Below, in pieces: positions 37,609-46,813 of a DNA stretch of 64,000 nucleotides. How positions within the stretch are numbered: position 1 is the stretch's first letter; every line of letters begins with the position of its first letter. This stretch comes from Sphaerobacter thermophilus DSM 20745. GTDB taxonomy: Bacteria; Chloroflexota; Chloroflexia; Thermomicrobiales; Thermomicrobiaceae. Below the pieces are notes generated by a model that was given only the letters and a program-made list of their open reading frames with translations, did not search any database and was not told the DNA's origin. A program made the translations under genes and the position numbers. The stretch is taken from assembly GCF_000024985.1 (NCBI RefSeq), contig NC_013523.1, positions 682,001 through 746,000 on the forward strand, in the 5' to 3' direction.

Positions 37609-39765
37609 ATGGCGATGGACGGGGACTGGGTCGACGCCGAGCGGGGGACGAACTCGAGGCGGGGCCTTGGGTTCGAGCAGGTCGGCCGGTGGCTGCGCCG
37701 GCGGCAAGGGATAGAGCGGAACCCGGTCTACCGGCTCGCGGCCGATGTGTGGGAAGGGCGCATTCCGGTCGAGCGGGCCTATCAGGAGGTCGAGAAGCAT
37801 TCCATCCTGAACCGCCTGGCGGACGGCGACCTCTGGGAGCTGGACCGGGAGGCGGCCCGCGCCGCGGTGGATGACCCGGAGCGGGCACTGGTTCTGGCGC
37901 GGCTCGCCATCCTGGCGGCGCGTTACAAGGGCTTCGACCGGGTGCTCGTCGACTGCAACCTGCGCGCGGCCGAACTCCTGGCGGAGATGGGCGAGACGCG
38001 CGAGCAGGAGCTGCACCTGCGCGAAGCGCTCCACGCCGCCGAGCGTATCGCCAACGTCCCCGGCCAGCGTCGTGCCCTGGCCCGCCTTGCGCGCCTCGCC
38101 TTTGAGCGGGGTGAGACCGAGCGCGCCCGGGAACTCCTCGCCCGCCAGTTGGACGCCGGGCGCGAGGATGTCGACACCCTCGAAGATGTCGAGACGGCTC
38201 TGCTGCTGGGCGATCTGGCGCGCGGCGAGGGGGATGAGGCCGCGGCGCGCGAGTTCTACCACCGGGCCGGGCGTAGCGCCCGTCGAGTCGGCCATTTCGC
38301 GGGCGTCGTCGATGCCCTGCTGCGCCAGGTGGTGATCCTGCGTGAGCAGGGAGACCGCGACCAGGCCATGCTGCTGCTACAGCAGGCGCAGGACGCGGCG
38401 GAGCGCACGATCGACACCCGGCTTCAGGTTGAGATCGCGGTCCAGGCAGCGGCGCTGATGGCCGAGGCCGGGCAGTTCGACGGTGCCCGATCGCAACTCC
38501 TCGGCGCGCTGGAGCGCGCGCGGGAGATCGGCGACCTGACGATGGAGAGTCGCTGCCTCACGGGGCTGTCGCGGGTCGAGCAGCACGGCGGCTATCTGGC
38601 GGAGGCGGCGGATCACTTCCGCGAGCTGGCCGAGCTGGAGCAGCGGCTGGGCAACCGCTCGGCGGCGGTTCGGGCGCTGCTCGAGGCTGCCGAGGCGCTG
38701 ATCAAGCTCCGCGACGCCGAGGGGGCCCGTGGTCTGCTCGAGTCGGCGGCGCAGGTGAGCGAAACCCTGGACGACCCGCTGTTGCGGCAGCGAGTGCTGG
38801 GCCTGCTCGGCTTGGCCTACGGTGCGCTGGAGCGGCGCAACGAGGCGCTGGAGTGCCTGATGCAGGCGCTCGACGACGCGCGGCGCAGTGGCGACCGCCA
38901 GGCCGAGTGCCGCTGGCTCCTCGGCATCGGAGAAGTGCTCCTGCAGTTCGGCGAGACGGCGGATGCGCTCGCTGTCGCCGCCCGGGCGCTCGATCTGGCC
39001 CGCGAGGCCGGCAGCAGCCGTCTGGAAGCCGAGGGCTACGCGCTGGTCGGCTCGATCAACCTGAGCCGCGGCATGCTGCGGGACGCCGAGGAGAACCTGC
39101 AACGGGCGCTGACGATCGCGCGCGCGTATGGCGACCCCGGCGAGCAGCTCCACTACCTCCAGATCCTGGCGCAGCTCAGCGTGCAGGCGGGGCAGACCCC
39201 GGCCGCGATCAAGCACCTGCGGCAGGCGCTCGAGGTCGCGACGGTCGACGGCAGCCCCGAGATGCGTGCCCGGCTCCACGGGCAACTGGCACGGCTGTAC
39301 CAGTCGAGCAACCACCTGGCCGAGGCCGAGGAACACTACCGCGGCGCCGTGATCGCGGCCGAGGAGGCAGGGTCACAGCGCTTCCTGGCGCGGGCGCTGC
39401 GTGGGTTGGCCACCGTGCAGGACGCTGCCGGCAAGGCCGACGCCGCGATCGAGACCTACGTCCAGGCGCTCAAGGTCACCGAGGAACTGGGAGACCGCGC
39501 CAGTGCGGCGATTCTTCACTACAACCTCGGTGCGCTGCTCTACGACCGGCAGGAGGACGACCAGGCGCGGCGCCACCTGGACAAGGCGATCGAGCAGGCG
39601 ATGATGGCCGGCGACTTCGCCACGTCCGACGCGGCGCGAGAGTTGCTGCGCTGGCTCAACGCGCCGGGCAACGGCGGGCAGCCCGACGCTGCGGACGACC
39701 TGCTGCTCGGGGAGATCGCGGTCAGCGACGACTCGGAACCGCTGCCGGACCTGTTCCGCGAATAA
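37609..39765 (+). CDS. Large TPR repeat protein
   Basis: A 718-residue protein made almost wholly of tetratricopeptide-like helical pairs from about residue 100 to 680, for example AVAARALDLAREAGSSRLEAEG, AEENLQRALTIARAYGDPGE and IKHLRQALEVATV. The first 60 residues are polar and basic, and the last about 30 are acidic (DDLLLGEIAVSDDSEPLPDL). There is no signal peptide or membrane segment, so it should be a cytoplasmic scaffold. The ATG follows the dehydratase stop without a gap, so the two genes are cotranscribed and probably coupled. Confidence 0.85.
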   Translation: MAMDGDWVDAERGTNSRRGLGFEQVGRWLRRRQGIERNPVYRLAADVWEGRIPVERAYQEVEKHSILNRLADGDLWELDREAARAAVDDPERALVLARLAILAARYKGFDRVLVDCNLRAAELLAEMGETREQELHLREALHAAERIANVPGQRRALARLARLAFERGETERARELLARQLDAGREDVDTLEDVETALLLGDLARGEGDEAAAREFYHRAGRSARRVGHFAGVVDALLRQVVILREQGDRDQAMLLLQQAQDAAERTIDTRLQVEIAVQAAALMAEAGQFDGARSQLLGALERAREIGDLTMESRCLTGLSRVEQHGGYLAEAADHFRELAELEQRLGNRSAAVRALLEAAEALIKLRDAEGARGLLESAAQVSETLDDPLLRQRVLGLLGLAYGALERRNEALECLMQALDDARRSGDRQAECRWLLGIGEVLLQFGETADALAVAARALDLAREAGSSRLEAEGYALVGSINLSRGMLRDAEENLQRALTIARAYGDPGEQLHYLQILAQLSVQAGQTPAAIKHLRQALEVATVDGSPEMRARLHGQLARLYQSSNHLAEAEEHYRGAVIAAEEAGSQRFLARALRGLATVQDAAGKADAAIETYVQALKVTEELGDRASAAILHYNLGALLYDRQEDDQARRHLDKAIEQAMMAGDFATSDAARELLRWLNAPGNGGQPDAADDLLLGEIAVSDDSEPLPDLFRE

Positions 39766-39788
39766 CGCCTCTGGCTAGCTAACCGTCC

Positions 39789-39840
39789 GTACAAATTGTA
39801 CCTACGTACTCTAGACGTACGTACACCCGTGTGTTAGACT
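39789..39840 (+). promoter_or_regulatory. Promoter region with palindromes before the PP2C-like gene
   Basis: GTACAAATTGTAC (39789-39801) is a perfect 13-base palindrome, and TACGTACTCTAGACGTACGTA (39803-39823) is a second imperfect dyad. TAGACG (39812-39817), a 17-base spacer and TAGACT (39835-39840) give a candidate promoter. Confidence 0.4.
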
Positions 39841-39998
39841 GGCCCTTGTCAGCCGGTCACAGAGGCTGATCCCCACACGGTAGCAGAGATTGATGGCTCG
39901 GCGGAACCGAGAGGGGCCGCCGCTGGGGGATTGTGCGTGCCGTGCGCGGCCGCAGTGGAACTGCGGCGGAAATCGACCAGGTGTTGGGAAGGCCGAAC

Positions 39999-42470
39999 AT
40001 GCCTCGTCTGCAAACACGGGAAGCACCCATGGCCGTGGTGGCGATCGACGCGGGACGGCTCCTGGATGACTCGCCCTTCCTCTCGCTGGACCCCGCGGAC
40101 GACCTCGGCTGCCGCGGCTCCCGGCATGTGTTCGCGATCCTGGAGCCGGTCGACGATGTCCCGGGAGTGGAGTCAGCCGCCCGCGAGGTGCTGGACCTGA
40201 TCCATGAGGAGATGGCGCGGCGGGGCGGGCAGTCTCCGACGGCTGCGCTCCTCGCGGCGGTCGAGGCCGCCAACGGGTGGCTGTGTGCCGCGAATGTCGA
40301 CCGGCCGCTGACGCACAGGCTGCGCTTCGGTCTGACGCTGTTGGTGGCGCGGGACGATGACCTCTACCTGGCCCAGGTGCCGCCGAGTCAAGTCCTGATC
40401 GGCCAGGAAGGCGTGCTCTACGCCTTTCCCTCCCTCGAGACGTGGCGGGGGCGCCATCGGCTGGATGAGACGGCACAGCCCCTCGGCCAGTTCCCGGAGA
40501 TCGAGCCGGAGCTGTACCACACACGCATTGAGCGTGGCGACATGATCACCCTGGTGTCGACCGGCCTGGCGCGGGCCATCGACCTGGCGCCCCAGGACGT
40601 CTTCGTCGAGGGGGATGCCGCGGCCGTCGCGGAGCACCTCGTGGGGTTGATCGAAACCTTCGGCGTGAGTGATGCCTACGGCGCGGCGATCGCGGTCACT
40701 GCGGCGGGCGCCGGAGGGGGGCAGCACTCGCAGATCAGCTTCCTGCGGCGCGCAGCCGAGGTGTTCAGCCACCTCCTGCCGGAGGAGACGGCGCGCCGAT
40801 TTCAATCCAGGGCGAAACAGTCTCACGAGGCGCTTGACCTGAGCCCGCAGGGGGTGCACACTGGGGTAACCCCAGTAGACGCGCCGGACATCGAACCCGG
40901 CTACGCCGCACCTGACGAATTCGCCGCTGGGGCGGATCAGGTAGGGTGGAACGGGCCGCTGGAGGACGACCAGGACGACGCGCCCGTGGTAGGCTTTTCG
41001 GGGAGTGACGGCGCCTTCTGGGTTCCGGGCGCGCGGTATGGGGTGGACAGGGATGCCGCCGCGCCCGAGTGGGATGGGGACGAACCGCTCGCCGAGGCTG
41101 AGTCCGACGCGGACGACGGGGAAGGGAGACGAACGCTGAGCGAGCTACTCGCTGCTGCTGTGCTGGCGCTCTCTGCCGCCGTCGTAGGTGTCTGGCAGCT
41201 CACCGTCAGCCGTGACCGGCCCGTGGGGCCGCCGCGGGACGACGGGACGCTCGGCCTGCCCCGTCTCGACCGCTACGCCGACCGCCCCCGCATGCCCGAC
41301 CTGGCGGGGGTACGCAGCCGGCTCCCGCGCGTGCCCGCCGGCCGCCTGACCGGTGCGGTCACCCTGATCCTGGTTCTGTGTCTGGCCGGTGCGCTGGTCT
41401 TCTCCGTTCAATCGAGTCGCGCGCGGGCGCGTGAAGCGAAGATCGAACAACTCTTCCAGGAAGCGGTGGAGTTCCGTCAGCAGGCGGCGCAACTGACCGT
41501 GCCGATCGCGGCCCACGCGCACCTCGAGGCGGCTGAGTCGCGGATCCAGCTTGCCCTGGAGTCCGGGCTGGACCAGGCCCGCGCAGAGCAGGAGCTGGCG
41601 GCGATCGCCACCGCGCGGGATCAAGCGCTGGGCATCCAGCGCCTGACCAACATCCAGTTGCTGGGTGGTGTCCCGGCTGCACCGGAGGGCGTCTCGCCGC
41701 GCATCTTCTTCGGCAACGGGCAACTCTATGTGTTCACCGACGCGCTCTACCGGCTCGACAGCGACGGGGAAACGCTGATCCGCCTGCTCGCGCCGGAGGA
41801 CGTCGTGGGCGGCGAGCCGGTCGGCACGCTCCTCGGCGCGGCATGGGGTGACGGTAGCCCCGTGGCTTTCTCCGGCACGGCCGCGTTCCTGTTCGACCCG
41901 ACGACCGCGACCTGGCAACGCCAGCCCCTGGGGACGTTCGGAACGCCCTACAGTGGCATCGTTCAGTCGAACGGCTACGCCGGCAATCTCTACCTGCTCT
42001 CGCCCGGCTCCGGGCAGATCCTCAAGTTCGCCGCCGGCGCGTTCGGGCAGCAGCCGGAGGACTGGACCGCCGGACTGGCGGCCAATGACCTGATGTCTGC
42101 GGTCGATATGGAGATCGATGGTCGCATCTACGTGCTGCTGGCCGACGGTCGCATCCTCGACTTCTACATGAGCGCGCTGGACCACACCTACACGCCGTCG
42201 GTCACCCCGGCGATTCGCGACGCCGTGGCGTTGTCGGCACAGGCAGGGCGGCCGTACATGTACGTGGCGGACGGCGAGAATCGCCTGCTGCGGCTGACGC
42301 GGGACGGCGCGGTCGTGCAGCAGTTCATGGCCGGGTCAGGCGTGCCGGAGCTGGCCAACATTCGCGACATCGCCGTCGACGACGTGCTGGGTGTCGCCTA
42401 CGTCCTTACCGATCAGGCGCTCCTCCAGGTGCGCCTCCCCGCCCCGCCCCAGGAGGGCGCAACTCACTGA
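39999..42470 (+). CDS. PP2C-like / membrane / beta-propeller protein
   Basis: An 823-residue protein. Residues about 10-240 resemble a degenerate PP2C-type phosphatase fold (VVAIDAGRLLDDSPFLSLDP, ERGDMITLVSTGLARAID), but the DG metal-binding motifs of active PP2C enzymes are missing. After a linker and a cytoplasmic region, a transmembrane helix (TGAVTLILVLCLAGALVFSV) and a coiled coil follow (KIEQLFQEAVEFRQQAAQLT), then an external region with propeller-like repeats (GNGQLYVFTDALYRLDSDGE, NGYAGNLYLLSPGSGQIL, DGRIYVLLADGRILDFY). It may link external sensing to a cytoplasmic pseudo-phosphatase. The ATG has GGAAGG upstream. Confidence 0.65.
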   Translation: MPRLQTREAPMAVVAIDAGRLLDDSPFLSLDPADDLGCRGSRHVFAILEPVDDVPGVESAAREVLDLIHEEMARRGGQSPTAALLAAVEAANGWLCAANVDRPLTHRLRFGLTLLVARDDDLYLAQVPPSQVLIGQEGVLYAFPSLETWRGRHRLDETAQPLGQFPEIEPELYHTRIERGDMITLVSTGLARAIDLAPQDVFVEGDAAAVAEHLVGLIETFGVSDAYGAAIAVTAAGAGGGQHSQISFLRRAAEVFSHLLPEETARRFQSRAKQSHEALDLSPQGVHTGVTPVDAPDIEPGYAAPDEFAAGADQVGWNGPLEDDQDDAPVVGFSGSDGAFWVPGARYGVDRDAAAPEWDGDEPLAEAESDADDGEGRRTLSELLAAAVLALSAAVVGVWQLTVSRDRPVGPPRDDGTLGLPRLDRYADRPRMPDLAGVRSRLPRVPAGRLTGAVTLILVLCLAGALVFSVQSSRARAREAKIEQLFQEAVEFRQQAAQLTVPIAAHAHLEAAESRIQLALESGLDQARAEQELAAIATARDQALGIQRLTNIQLLGGVPAAPEGVSPRIFFGNGQLYVFTDALYRLDSDGETLIRLLAPEDVVGGEPVGTLLGAAWGDGSPVAFSGTAAFLFDPTTATWQRQPLGTFGTPYSGIVQSNGYAGNLYLLSPGSGQILKFAAGAFGQQPEDWTAGLAANDLMSAVDMEIDGRIYVLLADGRILDFYMSALDHTYTPSVTPAIRDAVALSAQAGRPYMYVADGENRLLRLTRDGAVVQQFMAGSGVPELANIRDIAVDDVLGVAYVLTDQALLQVRLPAPPQEGATH

Positions 42471-42481
42471 CGACGTTGCTG

Positions 42482-42510
42482 AACCGGCCGGGCGCGAAGC
42501 CCGGCCGGTT
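42482..42510 (+). terminator. Strong terminator after the PP2C-like gene
   Basis: A perfect 12-bp stem, AACCGGCCGGGC (42482-42493) with GCCCGGCCGGTT (42499-42510), a 5-base loop and TCG. Confidence 0.8.
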
Positions 42511-42534
42511 TCGTCATGGGTGAATCGGATCGCG

Positions 42535-42573
42535 CACGATTCAAAACCTCACCCTGCACACGATTCGCAACCT
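42535..42573 (+). promoter_or_regulatory. Direct repeats upstream of the TolB-like gene
   Basis: CACGATTCaaAACCT (42535-42549) and CACGATTCgcAACCT (42559-42573) are direct repeats 24 bases apart, about two helical turns. A CTATCAGATAG palindrome (42595-42605) lies just before the ATG. Confidence 0.35.
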
Positions 42574-42608
42574 ATCCCCAGATGCGACGTTCTCCTATCA
42601 GATAGTCA

Positions 42609-44054
42609 ATGATGAACGCGTATGAGGGGAGAGCGACGCTGCGACGCAAATGGGTACTGCTGGCAGTGGTGGTCGTCCTGCTGATCGGGGCCGGTCCGGT
42701 CGGTGCAGCGGACATCCTGCACGACACGGTCGACAAGGTCTTCCTTGAGCAACGGCTCAAGGGGCTGATCGGGAAGACCGGACTTGATCCGTTCGACCCG
42801 GTGAGCCCGCTCGCCGAGGCGCGGGTGCTGGACATTGAGCGGGGCGGGCGCGGTGAGTACGACGCGGCTCTGATCCGCTTCATCTATGAGGACGGCCGCA
42901 GCCGTGACGTTCGGGTGTGGCTGTCGCATCCATACCGCCTCCGGCCCGGCTGGCAGTATACCGGCCTCGATCGCTACAACACGCCGCATGAAGAGTTGCC
43001 CGGCTTGCTCCTCGATTCACCCGACGCACCAGTCCGGCTGGGCACCCCGCGTCGCCTCGATCACGCGGACCCGGTGTTCACCGGGGTCGCGGGCTTCGAT
43101 TCGTCGCCGCCCGGCGGTGTCGACCGCTTGATCTGGTCACCGCAGGGGGATGCTGTGATCGTGTCGCAAGGCATACCCCACGAGATACGACTCGTCCTCC
43201 TGCCTGTGGACGGTGGAGAGCCGCTCACGTTGCCGGGTGGGGCTGTGACGCTTCCCGAGTGGACGGCGGACGGCTCGGGGATCGTCTACGCGAGATATGA
43301 CGGAGGGCCCGATCCGGTGCTCACGATGGTGGACCGCGCGGGAACCGTCGTCTGGCGCGAGGTGGGCGGCGAGGTGCACGGGTACGCTCCCGTGCCCGAC
43401 GGCGTGCTCATCGTGCGCTCCGGCGCGCTCTGGCACATCCCGGTCGGTGCGACCGGCGATGTGACGGCTCGCCGGCTGATCGATCTCCCTGCCGGTTGGT
43501 CTTCGGGTGTCCTCGCTCCCGATCCGAGCGGGAACCGCCTGGCGTACACCTGCGGGAGTGACCTCTGCTTGTTCGATCGCTCCACTGGTTGGTCCCAGCG
43601 CGTGGAATTGCCGTATCCGGAGCCGGGTATTGTGCGTGACCCGGATGGAACATGGCGCCCCCCGTCGCGTGGACGGGCACATGTTCTCAACCTGAAGTTG
43701 CGGATCGCCTGGAGCCCCGACGGCCAGCGCGTGGCCCTGGTTCAGTCCGACCAAAATGCGCGCCCGTTGCTGCTGCTCTTCGACCGCGACGGCTCCTTGG
43801 TGCAGCGAATCCCGCTCGGGCCTGACGGGTGGGTCGTCGATCCCCAGTGGACGCCGGACAGCGAGCTGCTGTTCCTTCAGACCTACCCGGCCAATGGCCG
43901 GCGCCTGGTGGTGGTCGACGCCGACTCGGGCGTGGTCTACGACCTCAGTCAGCCCGGTTGGCATGCATCGGGCAGTCTCTCTCCAGCCGGCGATCGCCTG
44001 ATCGTAACCGGGTGGGAGCCCGCGCTGTGGGTCGTGCCGTTCGAGCGGCAGTGA
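42609..44054 (+). CDS. Secreted TolB-like beta-propeller protein
   Basis: A 481-residue product with an N-terminal signal peptide (KWVLLAVVVVLLIGAGPVGAA) and, from about 170, repeated propeller-blade motifs of the WD40/PD40 type: RLIWSPQGDAVIVSQG, PEWTADGSGIVYARYD, IAWSPDGQRVALVQSD, DPQWTPDSELLFLQTY. Residues about 40-160 have no family I recognise. Its function is unknown; propellers of this kind act in protein-protein contacts or carbohydrate binding. Two adjacent ATGs (42609 and 42612) are possible, with no visible ribosome binding site. Its stop codon lies two bases from the stop of the convergent PSP1 gene. Confidence 0.75.
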   Translation: MMNAYEGRATLRRKWVLLAVVVVLLIGAGPVGAADILHDTVDKVFLEQRLKGLIGKTGLDPFDPVSPLAEARVLDIERGGRGEYDAALIRFIYEDGRSRDVRVWLSHPYRLRPGWQYTGLDRYNTPHEELPGLLLDSPDAPVRLGTPRRLDHADPVFTGVAGFDSSPPGGVDRLIWSPQGDAVIVSQGIPHEIRLVLLPVDGGEPLTLPGGAVTLPEWTADGSGIVYARYDGGPDPVLTMVDRAGTVVWREVGGEVHGYAPVPDGVLIVRSGALWHIPVGATGDVTARRLIDLPAGWSSGVLAPDPSGNRLAYTCGSDLCLFDRSTGWSQRVELPYPEPGIVRDPDGTWRPPSRGRAHVLNLKLRIAWSPDGQRVALVQSDQNARPLLLLFDRDGSLVQRIPLGPDGWVVDPQWTPDSELLFLQTYPANGRRLVVVDADSGVVYDLSQPGWHASGSLSPAGDRLIVTGWEPALWVVPFERQ

Positions 44055-44056
44055 TG

Positions 44057-44800
44057 CTAGCCGCCGACAGGGGTGAGGTCGGCGATGGGCACCGTCACCT
44101 CGGTGCCGGTGTCGAGGCGGACGGTCGCATGCCAGTGCCGCGTCGAGACGGACAGGAGGATGCCGGGGCCGTCGGGCGTCTGGACCCGGCGGCCGATGCG
44201 GGGAAGTCCCTCGGGTGCGAAGGTCTCGGAGCCGAGTGTATCGAAGCGCGCGGCGACGATGACGTCGAGGTCGTCCTCTTGGATGCGGAGCCGGCCGACG
44301 CCGCCGAAGAGGTGTTCGGCGGCTGGCTCGAGTGGCCCCTCCCGTTCCGGGTGCACCGGCAGGCCCAGTGCGCCGGCCAGGGTGCTCGCGAGCACGGCCA
44401 TCTGTTCCTCGTCACCGCGGTACGACACCAGCGCGGTGGCGCCGTCCAGGGTGAAGCGCAGGCCGGTCAGGAAGGCGGGCAGCCCGGCCTCGCGCACGAC
44501 GTCGAGGGCGCGGTCGAGTGCCGCGCGTGCCTGCTCGGTCAGCTCGGCCACCCGCGCGATCTCCTCCGCCGAGAGGCGGCGGGTGACGGCGGGGAGTGGG
44601 CGGGGCAGGCGCTCCATGGCCACCTGCTGCGGCGTCACGACCACCTGAGCGGGCTCCTCCCCGGCCGGGCCGGGGATGGCAATCCATTCGCCGAGGACCG
44701 GGTCCGGCACGCGGGCCTCACAGAAGCGCAGGCGGCCGAGTCCTGGTGTGCGGGCGCCGAGGACCGGGATGGTTGTTCTCGCTGATTGGTTGGGATTCAT
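44057..44800 (-). CDS. PSP1-like domain protein (YaaT family, divergent)
   Basis: A 247-residue protein. Its middle segment (VVVTPQQVAMERLPRPLPAV to LTEQARAALDRALDVVREAG) and the C-terminal LRFTLDGATALVSYRGDEEQ match the layout of bacterial PSP1/YaaT proteins, which are encoded next to holB in many genomes and regulate sporulation or competence proteins in Bacillus. The Cys-rich region of typical YaaT is absent. The ATG overlaps the TGA of holB (ATGA), so the two are translated together. The last 40 residues (LPRIGRRVQTPDGPGILLSV) look like a small beta-barrel addition. Confidence 0.65.
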   Translation of the reverse strand: MNPNQSARTTIPVLGARTPGLGRLRFCEARVPDPVLGEWIAIPGPAGEEPAQVVVTPQQVAMERLPRPLPAVTRRLSAEEIARVAELTEQARAALDRALDVVREAGLPAFLTGLRFTLDGATALVSYRGDEEQMAVLASTLAGALGLPVHPEREGPLEPAAEHLFGGVGRLRIQEDDLDVIVAARFDTLGSETFAPEGLPRIGRRVQTPDGPGILLSVSTRHWHATVRLDTGTEVTVPIADLTPVGG

Positions 44801-45837
44801 CGCGGCTGAGGCCATTGGGTCACCATGTGGTCGAGTACCAATCGTGGCTGCGCGTTGATGGCGAGGTCGCCGAGCGCCTGGAGGGTGGCGACGACCCCGC
44901 GGTGGATCTCGGCCAGCGTCCACTGCCGCGCGAGCCGGGCCAGGCGATCACGCCGGTCGGCGTTGACGATGGCGTCGTCACAGCCACCCGCGAGCAGGAG
45001 CAGGTCGCGCCACAGCCCGAGCAGGAGGTCGATCTGCCGCTCGACCACGTCGCGCTGGCCGCGACGGTAGGTATCGGCCAGGCGCCGGGCCCCGGCGATG
45101 GCCGCGAGCGGGCTCTCGATCATCTCCAGCCCGGCGTCGACCGCCTGACGCCGCGCGTTGAGCGCCTCGGGGTCCGCCGCGAGCGCCAGCGCGTGGCCGA
45201 TGCGCCCGCGGGACAGGCTCGCAATCGTCGCAGCGTCCTCCGGCGGGATGCCGCGCCGGGTCAACTCGGCGGCAACGGCACTGCGGCTTAGCGGCTCGAG
45301 CGGCACGGGCTGGCAGCGTGAGCGGATCGTCTCCGGGAGGGCCTCCGCCTCGGTGGCGATGAGGATGAGGACGACGAAGGGCGGCGGCTCCTCCAGCGTC
45401 TTGAGCAGCGCGTCAAAGGCGTCGCGGGAGAGGAGGTCGCTTTCGGCGATGATGGCGACGCGCCAGCGGCCCTCCATCGGCCGCAGGGAGATCGATGCGC
45501 GAAGGTTGCGGACGGTCTCGATGGAGATGCGGGTGTGCTTCCCGTCGCCGCGCTCCTCGGTGGCCGCCTGGGTCTCGCGGCTGATGACTGACACGTCCGG
45601 GTGGACTCCCCGCTCCACCCGCTGGCAGGCAGAGCAGCGGCCGCAGGGGCGTTCGTCTGCTGGCGCCTCACAGAGGAGCGCCTGGGCGAAGATGCGCGCC
45701 AGCGTGAAGCGGCCGATCCCCTCGGGACCGGAGAAGAGATAGGCGTGCGCCACCTGGCCCGTGCGAGCTGCACGGGCGAGCATCTCAACGGCGACGGTAT
45801 GGCCGACGATCGGCCAGGGGGTGGCGGCAATCTCCAT
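44797..45837 (-). CDS. holB: DNA polymerase III delta-prime subunit
   Basis: A 346-residue clamp-loader ATPase-like protein: VGHTVAVEMLARAARTGQVA, HAYLFSGPEGIGRFTLARIF, a zinc module (CEAPADERPCGRCSACQRV), ISIETVRNLRASISLRPMEG, VAIIAESDLLSRDAFDALLK and TLEEPPPFVVLILIATE with ETIRSRCQPV. In the Walker A region Lys is replaced by Arg (GIGRFT), which fits a delta-prime subunit that does not hydrolyse ATP. It is the middle gene of a minus-strand operon: NERD-like membrane protein, holB, PSP1. Confidence 0.9.
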   Translation of the reverse strand: MEIAATPWPIVGHTVAVEMLARAARTGQVAHAYLFSGPEGIGRFTLARIFAQALLCEAPADERPCGRCSACQRVERGVHPDVSVISRETQAATEERGDGKHTRISIETVRNLRASISLRPMEGRWRVAIIAESDLLSRDAFDALLKTLEEPPPFVVLILIATEAEALPETIRSRCQPVPLEPLSRSAVAAELTRRGIPPEDAATIASLSRGRIGHALALAADPEALNARRQAVDAGLEMIESPLAAIAGARRLADTYRRGQRDVVERQIDLLLGLWRDLLLLAGGCDDAIVNADRRDRLARLARQWTLAEIHRGVVATLQALGDLAINAQPRLVLDHMVTQWPQPR

Positions 45838-45866
45838 CGTCTGTCCCGCGTCGCTTCGGGTTCCGC

Positions 45867-46625
45867 CTAGACCTCTGCGCGCCGGGCGTTGGGGTCGCGG
45901 CTCGGGATCGAGATCGGCCCCTCGACCTCTTCGCCCTCCGAGAGGGCGGCGATGATCTCCTCGCGCTGCTTGTTGTGCAGGAGGGCTTCGGTCCCCAGGT
46001 CGCGCACTGCTGCCAGGAGTTCATCCCCACGGACCACGGTCAGGTCGGACGAGATGACCTCCAACTGGACCTGCGGGTGGACGAAGACGATCATGCCGTC
46101 GATCAGGTCGGCGCCGGGCAACTGCCGAGACTCCAGGAATTGCTTGAGGGCTTCCTGCTGGCGCTGGTTCTCGAGGGTAGGGTTGCCGAGCGGCGGCCCT
46201 GCCAGGTTGAATAGTGCCAGCCAGCGGCGACCGAGCCGGCGCCAGCGGTTGTTCTCGACGCGTACGCCGCCGAAGACCAGGCGCGTGGTCAGGACGACCA
46301 GACCGCCCGGGTAGACCAGGACGTGCTCCGGGGCGAAGCCCGGGATCTGCGGGTAGTGGATCAGTGTGTAGCGGTCGTTGAGCCGGCGCAGGTGCTGGTC
46401 GAGGATCTCATCCGGTCGTGGGCTGCGGCCCCACTTGGCGAGTTGTTGCATGCCGGTGTTGAACAGGATAAAGCCCACGATCAGGACCGCGTAGGCCAGC
46501 ACGATGAGTTGCGTCTGCAAGGTAAGCGGGAACGAGGCGAAGAGCCCGAGCAGGCCCGTCAGCACCATCAGTCGCGCCGTGCGGCGGCGCTGTCGCATGA
46601 ACCCGCGGTGGACGACCAGCCGCAT
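45867..46625 (-). CDS. Membrane protein with NERD-like domain
   Basis: A 252-residue protein with two membrane segments near the N terminus (ARLMVLTGLLGLFASFPLTL and LIVLAYAVLIVGFILFNTG), then a soluble domain: DRYTLIHYPQIPGFAPEHVL, VYPGGLVVLTTRLVFGG and LIDGMIVFVHPQVQLEV. This pattern resembles nuclease-related (NERD) domains in membrane-anchored proteins, though I cannot name the catalytic residues with confidence. It lies 29 bases before holB and is likely cotranscribed. The last 30 residues are acidic to basic and look disordered. Confidence 0.6.
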   Translation of the reverse strand: MRLVVHRGFMRQRRRTARLMVLTGLLGLFASFPLTLQTQLIVLAYAVLIVGFILFNTGMQQLAKWGRSPRPDEILDQHLRRLNDRYTLIHYPQIPGFAPEHVLVYPGGLVVLTTRLVFGGVRVENNRWRRLGRRWLALFNLAGPPLGNPTLENQRQQEALKQFLESRQLPGADLIDGMIVFVHPQVQLEVISSDLTVVRGDELLAAVRDLGTEALLHNKQREEIIAALSEGEEVEGPISIPSRDPNARRAEV

Positions 46626-46813
46626 CGACGAACTCCCGCCTTCCCGCGTCGTCCGCGAAAATCATGGGGAATGCCGACCGATTCCCTCCCAGCGGAGTCT
46701 AGCACGGGCCGTGGTCGCCGAACCAGCCCCGTGGCTGGGGCCGGCTGCGCACGACATTGCGTGGAGGGCCGCACCGTGGTAACAGGCCGATATCAAGCGC
46801 GAAGGAACGGCTG

